Assembly (NCBI RefSeq): GCF_002999335.1
Contig: NW_020312557.1
Coordinates: forward strand, 124,001 to 188,000
Length of the DNA: 64,000 nucleotides
Direction of reading: 5' to 3'
From: Cyclospora cayetanensis
Taxonomy: Eukaryota; Apicomplexa; Conoidasida; Eucoccidiorida; Eimeriidae
Of the stretch, positions 12,234 through 24,160 are shown in pieces. The position numbers were made by a program, and so were the translations under genes. Under the pieces are notes generated by a model. The model did not search any database and was not told the DNA's origin. It saw only the letters and a program-made list of their open reading frames with translations. The stretch's first letter is position 1; every line of letters begins with the position of its first letter.

Positions 12234-13877
12234 ATGAGTGTGATAAAAGCCCTCACCCATGGTTCCAATGTGTCTGACAGCAGACCTTTGGAAAAGTTTT
12301 CCTTCTTCTCAGATCTCGACACGATCGTTCGTGCGAGGCAGTCAAAAGGGCACGGCTGGCGTACAGCTCCCAAACACCAGGTTTTCATCGGCGCTTTAGT
12401 TTTATGTGCAGTATTGACAGTAGTGTATCTCATATTGAGATGCTGGAAGACCATTGGTGTTGGGACTCTTTCCGGGAATGCCCAGAGGCTGCTTGCTGTT
12501 GGAGGAACCCCAGATCCTCAAGGAGCTTGTGGAGGCGCTGACGGGGACGGCGATCCCACGAGCACTCGTGCGGAACCCCCATGGATGGAACCATACGATC
12601 TATCTGTGCACCTGAATCCTTTTACTGAAGTTGCGACGAGCACTCATGCGGCATCCCCATGGATGCAACCATACGATCTATCTGTGCACCTGGACCGTTT
12701 TACAGGCCTTACGGAGACACTTCGAGCGTGCCTTCAGGCTCTCGGACCATTAGTTGACAAGGTTGCCCACGCCCGATTGACTGTTGCCTTCTCCTCCCTG
12801 GTTTTGCAAGAGACTTCAGCTTTGTCGGTACTAACTACAAGGCATTCCGAAGGAGCACTAGCGGGGTGTATGCTTTCAGCTCGCTCGTTCATAACCAGCA
12901 CTGTAAATAGTCTTGCAGGAGAGGGAGTGGAGTCTTTCCTGAAAAAAATACTTGACCGCCACCTTTCTATGTTCGATTTTCTATGCCAAAATCTTGGAAC
13001 TTCCTCACTTGAAGCTGGTGAAAGAGACGGAAGGCTGAAGGTGCATGCGCCTGTCCAAGAGGCGGCACTCCAGACGTTGGTTGCGGCCGTACAAGGCATA
13101 CAACCATGGCAGTCACATCCGACTCAACTTCCACAGTCTATGGTAGAAGACCTGATCAAAAAGCTTCTTTGCGTGAGAGAGTTAAGAAGGGGTCAAATTC
13201 TTCGAGACTCTCTCCTTTTCACAATGCTGGTAGCGGGGAAAAAGCATGCGGGCGACGTTCAGTTGTTCGGTGACCAAGAACTCTTGGAGCACCGTCTGCT
13301 GGGCCCTCTGACTTCGGGCGATGAAGCACTTGCGCAGCTCGAGAATGCACTTCAGAGTGTGGGGCTGGAGTCCGCCGCACTAGGGCAGACGAAGCATCTT
13401 GGCGGTCTCGTGAGTTATCCGCCTTCCGCGGACCCTAGCGCTGGCGTTTCCGCAGGCCACCGACAATCTATTCTTCTCACGGCTCATGATCCGGCGTATC
13501 AACACGCAGTAATGCTCTATCCACCACTCTCATCAGAAGCCACTAGGCCACCTGGAGATCCGGTAGACGCTGCGTTGACCACACCACGGCAGTCATATGG
13601 ATTTCCTGTGGGTTTGCCGCGCGAAGGCGTCTCTACGCATACGGGTAAATTTTATGGCGTTCCGATGGGAGCGCCTCCACCCACCGGCAGTGCAGGTCCT
13701 TCGGCCCCTGTGGCACAGGTTCCCGGTTCAGCTGGGACGTTACCTCAGACGTCTTCACCTGGAGGGCCTAAGCAATCGGTCGGCACACCACCGTATGGTG
13801 GTGCGCAGCCCACAGGCTCGCACGGCCACGGCGCACCTGCTCCGCGGAAGAAGAAGAAAAAGGGAGCTAAAAAGTAA
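12234..13877 (+). CDS. Single-exon hypothetical protein with one membrane segment and a poly-lysine tail
   Basis: A 547-residue open frame with ATG at 12234 and TAA at 13875-13877, by far the longest uninterrupted frame in this gene-poor stretch. About 45-50 polar residues precede one hydrophobic segment (FIGALVLCAVLTVVYLILRC, near residues 51-70), so it reads as a signal-anchor or single-pass membrane protein without a cleavable signal peptide. Next comes a 26-residue tandem duplication around PPWMEPYDLSVHLNPF / SPWMQPYDLSVHLDRF. A helical middle (residues about 160-400) and a Pro/Gly/Ser/Thr-rich, probably disordered, C-terminal quarter follow, ending in PRKKKKKGAKK. I recognise no family. 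Its length and codon-like composition argue for a real gene. It may be lineage-restricted to coccidia, perhaps a secretory-pathway or surface protein; that role is inference. Confidence 0.75.
   Translation: MSVIKALTHGSNVSDSRPLEKFSFFSDLDTIVRARQSKGHGWRTAPKHQVFIGALVLCAVLTVVYLILRCWKTIGVGTLSGNAQRLLAVGGTPDPQGACGGADGDGDPTSTRAEPPWMEPYDLSVHLNPFTEVATSTHAASPWMQPYDLSVHLDRFTGLTETLRACLQALGPLVDKVAHARLTVAFSSLVLQETSALSVLTTRHSEGALAGCMLSARSFITSTVNSLAGEGVESFLKKILDRHLSMFDFLCQNLGTSSLEAGERDGRLKVHAPVQEAALQTLVAAVQGIQPWQSHPTQLPQSMVEDLIKKLLCVRELRRGQILRDSLLFTMLVAGKKHAGDVQLFGDQELLEHRLLGPLTSGDEALAQLENALQSVGLESAALGQTKHLGGLVSYPPSADPSAGVSAGHRQSILLTAHDPAYQHAVMLYPPLSSEATRPPGDPVDAALTTPRQSYGFPVGLPREGVSTHTGKFYGVPMGAPPPTGSAGPSAPVAQVPGSAGTLPQTSSPGGPKQSVGTPPYGGAQPTGSHGHGAPAPRKKKKKGAKK
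12559..12714 (+). repeat. 78-bp in-frame tandem duplication inside the 12.2-13.9 kb gene
   Basis: Copy one is 12559-12636 and copy two 12637-12714. Both begin CGAGCACTC and share CCATACGATCTATCTGTGCA exactly, with most divergence in the last 20 bases. The unit encodes 26 residues built around PWMxPYDLSVHL. The period is a multiple of three, so the frame is kept. Confidence 0.9.
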
Positions 13878-16700
13878 GAAATTTATGACACATCCACAAA
13901 GCCGAGAGTATCCACTGGGATACTGGGATGGTCAGCTCCATGTAAACCGAGTAACATGGACGGCTGTAAGCATTCGAATCTCATCTGCTTGCTTTTGAGG
14001 GAGAAAATGCCGACTTTTGCCAAGAAATGCTGATATTTGCAATTCTAAGCATCCCGAGATCTTGACTGGAATTCCGAATCGCCGACTAAATAAGCAGTAA
14101 GCATGTGGAATTTCTGTTTCCACGCACCCCGGTAGGACCATTTTCGCAAAGTTGTCGTATTAAGTACTGGATGAAACAAGAAGGTAATCCTAGTGTAAAA
14201 TGCTTTCTCCTCCGAGCTGCAAGATTGAGTAATGTGTATTTTTAATATTTGCTTAGTGTCACATAATCCATAAGAACCCCGCCTTAATGTGTATTGTGTA
14301 CGCGCAAGTGGAGTGTCATTCATGCCGAGCTTAGGGGGCTGAAGATGCTATGTCCAAGGACTTGGCTTGGGAAGGAAAACAGCAGCCAACACCGTTTGAT
14401 AATGAGCACCCAAGTGGTGCGATGAAAGTCAATTTTTAATCAGCACACAGAAACGGACTGCACATGCTTAGGATATTAATAAAGAATCTTGCTATACGAA
14501 TGCCATCATCGGGAATTGGTTATGTGGCTTTCATGTCCATGGAAGGGGTGCCGAGAATAAGCTTGGGCTTTTCGGCTGCGACGGCTAAGGAGCGACATGT
14601 AGAAGTGCCTGCTTGCATTCTGGGGTTTAGTTTGGCCATTGACTTAGAGTGCTGCTTTCATCGTTTGTGCACCCGTCGCACCTACGCCCGGGAAAAGACG
14701 ATGGCTTTCTGCGTGCCTATTTTTCACCTTTCCAAATAGTGCCCCTTTCTTGATCTGCTGTAATATCCTAGGCCAAATTCAAGGGGCAGCAGCGGTGTGG
14801 GTAGTTGCATCCTTAGACGATGCCAACCAGTTGACGCACAAATGCTTTGCACAGAAATGCGAATCATCGATTACGCGATGCGATTACTCTTCACCCTCCC
14901 CATAGACGTGCAGTCAGTATCCTGCGAACCATGCAATCAACTCTTGGCACTAATGGAGCGAATGCAAACGCATCTTATTTCAAGAGTTTACGGTTTGCCC
15001 GAACCACTGCATAGAAGTATTCGCTGTGTCGCTTCCGTTACAGCCTGATGCTGATGCAGTTGTGTTCCCATAGTGTTTTGACAATTCATACATGCCATAT
15101 GCCTTACTCTGGTGCCTCTTTGTGTCTTTGTGAAGCTCCCCTCGCTGCCTCAATTTCCTCCGCCTTCCGTTTGTTCTTACTGATGATGGGTCATTCTGGC
15201 TCCTTGTTAGTTTTATTCAGTTGCCCTCGCTCTTTCGTGCACTTCTTCTGTTTGCATTCCAATGTTGGGAATGTGTCGACTGTTCCTTCTGCCTTCTCTG
15301 TGCTTATGCTTGCGGTTTACCGACTCCATCCCGCGCGCTTCGGTGTTTTTGCGTGTCATCACTTATAATTGCCGTGCTTTTGCAGTTAACTCTTGCTGTA
15401 ACTTTTTTCGTGCCAATCCATCCAACGGGTGACTGCTCGTTGCATGTTCATCTTTGTACTTCGTTAGAGCTTGCTAAATCAGGTTGACCTTACCTATGGC
15501 ATGCTGTTCAAAGCACCCTAAATACTACAAAACCATCATTTGCGCCGGCAAGCCCCATGTGAGGTGGCATTTCTTTCTAGGCACACTTCGTGTAGTCTGG
15601 TGACCTACGTGCAGGCGAAGACACCCATTAGACAAGTCAACATTAGTGAATTTAACTGGGCAATCGCGAAGTGGCTAAGCTAAATCTACATTGTATTGGT
15701 ACCAATATATATTTCCGTACGAAAACCGCTTATGCTACGTGCCTATGCGTCAAGCTACCGCTAGCGACTACATGAGAAAGACTCACCAGCTAACGGGGTG
15801 CAACTACTTGCACTACACTACTTCATCCTACTCTTTTGCAGAGGTCCTAGTAGGTTGCGATGATGAAAGGTGAGCACCTCTTCTGTGGGACAAAATTAAA
15901 TAGTCTTTCAAGATTTGACTACAGAGCTAGCAAGTCCTTTCCATATGGAGGGAGTCCAGACGAAATGTTGCCCATCGTGCATTTGGTGTGGGTAGATATT
16001 TGCGTGCTTGAAAATCGGGGTTGAGCTTGTATCGCAGGTTGTAGCGGGCGGGTTATGCTACATTTTGTCACCTTCCACCACATTCATTATATTTAATAAG
16101 CAATTAGCAAAAACTGAATCTTTCGAACTACTTGTTTGCCTACCTTGCATATTGGTGAGTAGCTTTACCATAATGCGGTAAGAAGTAACGATGTTTGCGC
16201 CTGCGCTAGATGCTGTGTGCACCTAGCTGTGACTGCTCGGATTGCTAGGAGGGTGCCAACGGGCGCAGCGCCAAGTTTGCCATTCCCCCCTGATGCGGGT
16301 ACTTTGAGGGGCGAAGGCAGTGTAATGAGAGGGTTCATCTGAAAAGAAAGACAATTAGTTCATGTTCGGTATGTAATCAGTATAGAGTTGTGTGCCTTCC
16401 TACGGAGTCCTTTAATGGAAAGCCATAGTTGGTAGAACCGCATGGCTTCATTCTTCTTTTCCCTACTCACCCACTGCCTATGGCTGCATCCCTCGGCTGT
16501 GGCTGAACTAGAATGTCGTGTCCCTACGCCAGCTGCCGGCTTCACATAAAGCCTTAATGGCTCGTTAGGTTCGTTTTGTTTGGCAGCAACCTGCAAAGGT
16601 TATCATGTGACCACATAAGTTTTCGGTAGCGGAACACATGGTGATAAGGCAGAGGCCAGCATCCACGCTGATATTAACGCCCCACAACTGCTACAAAGCC
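13878..16700. other. Gene-poor region
   Basis: 2.8 kb downstream of the single-exon gene without a convincing coding region. It contains a pyrimidine-rich plus-strand stretch at about 15100-15400 that creates spurious leucine/serine/cysteine-rich frames. It may be untranscribed or part of an older retroelement insertion. No specific motif is recognised. Confidence 0.4.
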
Positions 16701-16739
16701 ATGATTTGTCGGCTCATAAGATATGTATGGAGGCGCTGA

Positions 16740-19450
16740 TGAGGTTACGTACTCTATAAAAGTAACCGCCTTAAAGATGGAGCAAGTACTCCAAGATTTC
16801 ATCAACCTGTTGGGAATACACCTCGATATACATCCCCAGACACTAGAAACAGGTGCTTTTGCGTCATCATAACTAAAACGAGAAGCACCTCAGATGTGGC
16901 TCTATTCGAGTAGAGGACGTTTCTTCCTGCAGGGGTTACTACATTTTTGTGCGTCCCTTGAAGTCCTGTCTCATCGATGTTGCAGCTGTTGCTTCTTTGA
17001 CTAAAAAGCAAAGGCTTCTTCTGGAAATATGACTTTCGGGTGTCAGGCCATGTCAACTGGCCCTAGCATACAGTGTGTGGTGAGCAAGAAGAGACTGCCA
17101 CCACGAGCTCATGCTCCTTGGCAGTCGCTGACATCCCAATAATGCAACTGTTGCTATCATGAGAGCTTGGATCATAGCATACGGAACTGAAAGCGCCTGC
17201 CAAAAACCAACGAACTCGAACAACGAAACTGGGCCCAGCGAAATCAGGCTGCTTGGCAAGCAATGAAGAAGGCAACATTGCATAGAACTGCAACTGGGGA
17301 CCCACCAACAGTCAATCATGCGCTGCCACAAGTTTGCATTGGTGATCACAAATCGCTAGCATTACTTGACACTGGGTATAAAAGTGAGTTGGATATCCAA
17401 GGAGACGGCGCAAGGGAACGTTCTGCTCCCAGGTCACTCGTTAATCACTCCAGGTAGTCCAGGCTTTGCTGGAGGAAAGCAAATGCTAGGCCTAGTAAGA
17501 ATAAGGGCCTTGAATGCCGATTTGAATATGACTGGGGCCACACCATTGTGACTCGTGGCTTTCACGTTGGGTTGGTATGGCCCCGGTGAACCGGAGAGGC
17601 AAGGCAGCCTACATAATTGATACCTTAGTCTTCAGCCGGAAGGTTCAAGGGCACCTACATCATGTGCTGTACGCATTTTACGCGTTGCAGCACAGCCCGC
17701 GCTATGTGAAGGTTTATCTGTGCGTGCTTTTTATGTGAACGATTATGCCTTTTTGATTTTTATCTGTCGGTTCCTGGAGGTGAGCCAGATAAGGCGAATA
17801 GTCAAAGCAATCAAGGACTGGCATTTACCTTCACACACCCACAAGGACGGTACGAAGCTCTATGGGCTTGTTGTAATACCGAGCTCCTATTCCTAAGTTT
17901 TTTATGGACTGTTGCTCTTTTTACTGTCGTGCTCAAGTTCCTGCAGTCCTTGACGAGGACACAGGAGTGAGGTGCCGCAGCAAGGACATTTATCGCCCAC
18001 ATTACAAATGCTTCGAAATTCGCATTGCCGGATAACGAGGGTCATTTCCTCCATTCAGCCGATGCTAGCGTCTACCGTGCTCTCAGCTCGATTTAAACTA
18101 CCGGTTCTCTGAACTGCCAAAAATACTGTCCATCAGTCTCATCGCGTTAACGGAAACTGAACAAAGGTATCAACTACGGGGAAAAAGAGCTCTGTGCGGC
18201 GAAGGGGGCTGAGAACTGCCAGCACTACTAATACGCCAGTAATTTGATTCTCCAAACCAATCAACAGTCTATAATGTGCCAAATAGAGACATTTTATGAC
18301 TCTGATAATCCTTGAATGATTTGCTGGCTTGAATGCCCCGAGCAGTACGAATTCGGAGTGAACAAGATAAAAAGCGGCACCAACATATCTATGGGCTAGC
18401 AATCACGCAGCTCGATACATCTAGTATTGCGCACTGCAATTGCTCTTGTCTGCAGTGAGCTGCGGTTTCTATCGAAGTTGCCCGAGCCCTATGCCTCTAA
18501 CACTCAGGCAGCCGCTACTAGTCCCAAAATCCAGAATGCCAACAGGATAAGGCAACCCCGCGTAGGGGAAGGTCCGCAATGGCTCAAAACAACGGAGACT
18601 CTAAAGCTTGCACTTCCCTGCTTTGATACACAGTGCTTATTAGCGCGCAGCACATGATCACGTTCTTTTGGGATATTACACTGGCAAAGCTCTCATGGGT
18701 TTTCTGGTGACCTGAATATGTGCCGTGAAAGAGAATTATGTACTACCATGCCTAGATTTGCATGAGCTGAAGCTAGTTAATTCTCCTCAAGCCATCTTTT
18801 TGCAAAGCCTTCAAAATCTAAGAGAACTTGGAGTCTATGGGCTCTTTTGCCGGACTACTGGAGATCAAGGCTTAAGTTCTTATTCACGTCAGGGGCGACT
18901 GCCTTGGCACAATATGCCTATTCAATTCATTATTTTGGCTCTGTCACGCTTTAGAAAGTCACACAGTTAGTCTTGACTTATGCTTGAAGGCTGCACGGAT
19001 TCACCAGGAGTATCATGACGGCTACAGACTTGACGTTCGCTAATAGCGTGGTTTTGTGACCACGCATGTACCCAAGTATGATTACTGCCAGCCACTCCGG
19101 CATAGGTTAGTGTACAGCACATCAACCACACTCTTCTTCAGTATTTGCGAGTGTCTTTTTACAGAACGTCATCCATTAGGCTTTAGCTTCTTCTGTGTGC
19201 TGAGTGCCTAAATGATAAAGCCACACACTCGCCCACTCGTTGCTCTCCCGCATCCCTGATAAGCGTTGAGGAGCCACCTCCGATCAGCACCTGGAACTGG
19301 TAGTCTTTTGTCGGCAGCAACCACTTTCAGGAAAGGAATTCAGAGAATAGCTGGCTAGTGCTTCCTTCAGAAATTCAAAGCGCCCGAAACTTCCAAGGGG
19401 TTCGCTGCCCAGGTACGTGACCCGTGTGGAAGCGGAGGATGTGCAGGGCT
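16740..19450 (+). mobile_element. Decayed Ty3/gypsy-like LTR retroelement, copy A
   Basis: Remnants occur in the normal gag-pol order, broken by stops and frameshifts. A gag-like EQVLQDFINLLGIHLDI (about 16780-16830) matches QLLEDFISGLEPL of copy B. Retropepsin follows with LALLDTGYKSELDI (DTG at 17368-17376). Reverse transcriptase reads AAYIIDTLVFSRKVQGHLHH in an open stretch at 17604-17738; this is the palm motif, with YIDD replaced by YIID. RNase H follows: SADAS near 18055-18070, then RKLNKGINYGEKELCAAKG at 18151-18207. After 18427, TAIALVCSELRFLSKLPEPYAS parallels SATALVCDETEVLPRLREP of copy B. The 19.2 kb area resembles the integrase-end segment also seen at 39.1 kb and, inverted, at 8.4 kb. 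The element cannot encode a working protein. Confidence 0.7.
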
Positions 19451-22400
19451 CCGTTGAAGGGCTAGATTCTATGAGTTTAGAGTGCTGAAGAAGCACTTAA
19501 GGGGGAATTCTGATATAATGGGGTAAGAACTGCGAACTACAGTGATTAACGAAGGCGCAGTTGTGGGCTTTGTAGCCAGTGGTAAAATTTTTGGTTTGTT
19601 TTAAAACACTAGCCACCATGGAGGCTGCTCACGTCTCGTTTCAAGTGGGCCTCCATTGCACACATACTATGCCTGATATGCTTATCATCAGCTTTGATTA
19701 TTGCTTGGACGTTGGTGGTGTTAGCCTTTTGGTATTCGCTACACTCATTCTCATGTGCAGGCACCCCAGTTGGCTCGTCTCTACAATCTAGCTGATGCCC
19801 ATTTTGTGGCTTCGAGCTCTACTATGTTGCGTGCACGTTTTAGGCGATGTCTCTCAGTGGAGCTCCAGTCACTGAAGAATGGCAAGGGCTTCAGGGACTC
19901 CGGTAAGCCCTATCAGTAGTGTGAACACCCGTTCCTGCAACACACTCTAGTGACACAGAAAACACGTCCTTAGCTGAAGCAACACATGGATCATGCGCTC
20001 CTTAAATAGCTATGGTTGTTGATCTGCTGATATGTCCAAAGTACCTTCTAGCGATCGCATAGCTCATGCCAAAGGGCTGACGGGTGCATTTCTCAGTGCA
20101 GTCGTGCGCAGTCATTAACTCTCCCACCGCCCAAAAATCTTAGCCACCACTTGGTTCTGAAATCACATGGCCTTAGTTGTTGAGGTACTTGGCATGTTGT
20201 AATCTTGCTCACCTCCCTACGCCTTGGTGTAAGTTTATTGTGACCCCTCTCTTGACCTCACAGCAGACTGCATTTTAAATCCGGTAGGCTCTCTGAAGTC
20301 CCAATTATCTGCCTGCTTTCCGCCATATTATAGTGAACAAGAGAGTTATGAAGTATCCTTAACCAGATGCTACTCACACATCTCAAAGCGTAAAACTACA
20401 GATGATCCCTTGCGTTTCCGAGCCCCACAGGCCGTCGCACACTTTACCAATATGTAGGGCTTCGAGGAAGTTTTCCCATCCAAGCTCCAGGCATGCAGGA
20501 TCTTGAGCATTGCTCCTAGCAATTCCCAATATCTTAACCTGCCAATGCTGAAATATAATCCTAGCTGTAGTCCATCCAACCATGCAATCTTATTATCCAA
20601 CTATTCAGAGCACCCCAAGCAGTGATCGACTCTCATTTCAGCCCTAAGCTTTCCCCACTGATTGAGCTTGGTGCTGAAGCCTGTCCTGGCCATATGCCTC
20701 AAAGGACTGGCACTCACACTGCACAGTCAGCCACCCTCTTTAATCGCTTTCCGTTTTTTGGTGCTGCAGAAGAAGACGCAATTGTGGTGGATAATTCTTC
20801 ATGAAAATTGGCTTTTTGCAAAATGTACAAGCTGCTCTACAGCATTGTGATTTGCTGTTTGTCGCCTCGTAGCCTGGGAAGTACACATTTGAGCGTTGCT
20901 GCTTCCCCAGGGAGGCATTGCACCGCCCTGGGCGTGCTGGTCCCATCCCTCTTTCGTTGTTTTGTGTATGTATCGGCATTGTTTTTTAACCCTTGTCCCA
21001 AACTTGTATTTTGCCGTTCTTACTAGCACTTTTTCGCGGTTTCCCGTCCCTGGGGAGTGGCAATAGACTTAAAGCCTCTCCGCTGCCCGGTGCTTAATTC
21101 ATGCAAACGGGCAACTGTGGAACACAAAAGCGCGTGCTTTTTGAGACAGGAATAGAGCTGGAAAGACGCTAGCACTACTTGAACCCTTCATGTCGTGAAT
21201 TGACAGTGCGATCGGGTCTCCAGCTGCTTTCTTCCGCAATTCAAAGGCGTTATGTAAGCACTTACAACTGAAGAACTAGGGGCCTGCGTGCCCATTCTTT
21301 ATAAGCGCCCTCAACCCGTGAGGAAAATTAGTGTAGATGCACGATCATCTGAGACGCGAGCTAATACACATTCAAAATTTTGTAGTAGATTTTTGGCAAG
21401 GATGTTATCTCAGACTTTGTGACCATTGCACCTGTCCATGCGCAGTTAGCTACAAAAAGGAATTGAGCTTGACCGTGCACAGGTTTGAAGATTGAGCTTG
21501 TGCAAAGACTGACTTCTCAGCAAGCTACTTGTGGTTCAAGCCATGCTGACGTCCACCAGGCCAATCGGGAAGATAGTATGATGAAACCCTCTCCGGTGCC
21601 TGAACGGTGTTTTAGTCTTGATTTTGCATAGAGCTGGGTGTTCCATTGAGGTACTGAATTGTTAGACGTAATAATGATTACTTTTGATGCTGAATCCTGA
21701 CTTAGACGCGTCCAGTAGCAGCCCAAGTGAACGTGTAAGCATGGGGACACCGACTACTCCTATGTATATCTACACGGAATATTCATCTTAGTTTCCCTAG
21801 AGAAAAGTATTAATTCTTGAGACATACACTACATGGGTTTTGGGGAAACCTCTGCAGACTGGATATCGAGTTTGGTATCCCCATACGAGCACAGTTAACC
21901 CGTATTGAAGACCCTTGCTACGCTACTGTGCTTGCGAGGCTAGAGGCAATACCCAACCACCCAACCAAAGTTTTCACGCAATAAGCAAGTGGTCACGGGG
22001 GGCCCTAGGCTCTGGAATTGGGCGGTAGAATCAAAGTAAAGCTACGTGGCTAAAAGCTACGGCGCCTCTTGGGGTGCAGTCGAACCACGTAACACATGAT
22101 GTTTAAAGCCTACGGCCCTGCTTATAAGTGCTTTTTGAAAAGAGTTTTCACACATTCTACTGAATGGTTTAAGTTTATTCGAAACTTATGGAGACCTGTC
22201 TATTTGAGTTGGCATGCAGTGTATTCCATTTATTTGGAGGGTACAGTTGGATCAGTACAGGGCTCAACGCTGGATATGTGTTTTCGATGCTATCTGCAGC
22301 TACCAGTTGATGCTCGGAGTGCACTGAGAGTGTAGCAACACGCACCTAAGGTATCCATCTCCCCTCCTACAGTGAGTCTGAGGCATGCAAACAGCTAAAG

Positions 22401-24160
22401 AAGAGATCCCTGTTGAGAAGGCGTTCAACAACCGTCTAATAAATTTGTGTTATGGCCTAGAGGTAGGTGTTCTAGTACCGCGACCTTTGATAAAGCGATA
22501 CCACGTATATATTCGCTTTTATATAGACCTTAGCTGCCTTCCAGTATGTTGTTCTTTTTATTGTTTAGTGATCTTAGACGTCTGTAAAAATCGAAAGCCA
22601 TGAGCGATTACGGAGTGGTAGGCGTTCGGCGGTTCCGTGTGTTACACAGCAGTCAATCCTCCTAAGGAATATTCACTTCTTACGCTCCATTTAAGGTAAC
22701 CATAGTACCACGCTCAACTCCGACCCCAATAAAACCTAACAGAAAGCGGTTATACATATTCGTTAGAAGAGCCTCCCCCTTTCCCTCCAGCTTCCCATCA
22801 GGGTTTGAACAGGAGGGTATGGGGGGCAACTGGGTAAGCTTTCACATTTGGTTGCATATTCAATTGAGTGCAACTGCCACTGTGCAATAATTAAGATGTA
22901 CAAGCAGACAAAGCAAGCCAATCGACTTTCAGCTTTTCGAAAAAATGAAGAATGATTAGTGGAGTAGAGAGGGGCTAAGTGCAGCCTACCTCGAAATCAA
23001 GAGAAACGCTATATGGCATTACTCTGACCGGCATAAGTCTGACGATCAATGTCAAGTAACAAGGCTCAATCTAGAAGACTCTTTTGGGAGTCGCCGTACA
23101 TAGAAATAAGACAAAGTCGACTCGAACTTTTAGCAGACGGTTTTGTTCCGTTCCCCTTTCATCCCCTCGACCCATAGAGACCTTTTAAGAAAAGAAAGAT
23201 GGAGAGATGGAGTGCATCTGGCTGCACGCCTTTAGCTGGCAGATCTTTCTCATACTCGTTGGCGGTAGGTAGCTTGGCGCCCAGGGTGTTTGATATGGGA
23301 TCACATCTATTCCATGTCAACTGGAGTCTAAGATAGTCAAGGAACGCAGATGATGCCTCTTACTATATCAATGCTGTTTGATATTAGAGAACGACAATCT
23401 CAGTGGCTGTGGCTGAGGCTTTCCCTGCTACACAGTTCGAGGAACCCAAGGAAGTAAATGAGTGCAGCCGCACCCATTAATACCACCTCACCAGTGCAGC
23501 TGATAGGGGCAATGTACGTTTTGTTGGGTTTTATCCACGTATTAGGCGTATAAAGTCGTAACTCTGGTCTTGGCACAGTTGTACGCGAGCGACGAAAGCA
23601 AACATTTCGATTGCGGAGCGAGGAGCCCTACACCCGGAGGACAGTAGCTTCGGCATTACGCCTTAGACAGCCCAGAATAATAGAGTCCGCTTGTTTACTT
23701 TAGCTACAGAAACCCGATGTATTGGATTCCGGGTATGCGGGGGTTTGCTGCTGCCGCTGTCGCCACCATAACGCCTTAGGAAGCGCAGCAGTCGGCCGCG
23801 GTCTCTGTGGGGACGCGAACGCTATCCTCTCAGTGGTCTACTTTTAAAGCATGAAGCCCCAACTGCTAAATGCTATCAACTGGATCGCTGCATACCAAAT
23901 CGGAGGCCTTCAATAGGATTTGATTGTGTCGCGGACTAAAAAGTCTCCGCCCGGGGCCATCTACCCTAACCTCGTTATTCGCTCTCTAAGGTGACTTTTG
24001 GGATTTCAGGGCAGTGTTAAAACCTTTGGATAACCCCGCAAGGGCGTTGTCTTGGAAAGACAGGGACTTCGTGCGCTATTAGGGGGAGTCCGCTGTTGCG
24101 GTCTATGGGCCGTCCCTACAGAAACGCGAGCCGGGCTTCGTTGCGTAGAGGGTGCTGTTC
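19451..24160. other. Gene-poor region between retroelement remnant and PGK
   Basis: About 4.7 kb with only short frames. No RNA gene or protein family is recognised. The last few hundred bases before 24161 should carry the PGK promoter, but I cannot point to a specific element. Confidence 0.4.

Noticed and set aside
15048..15487. Overlapping 106- and 88-codon plus-strand frames rich in Leu/Ser/Cys/Phe
   Set aside because: Explained by a pyrimidine-rich strand. Two overlapping frames are open at once and neither has a motif or splice context.
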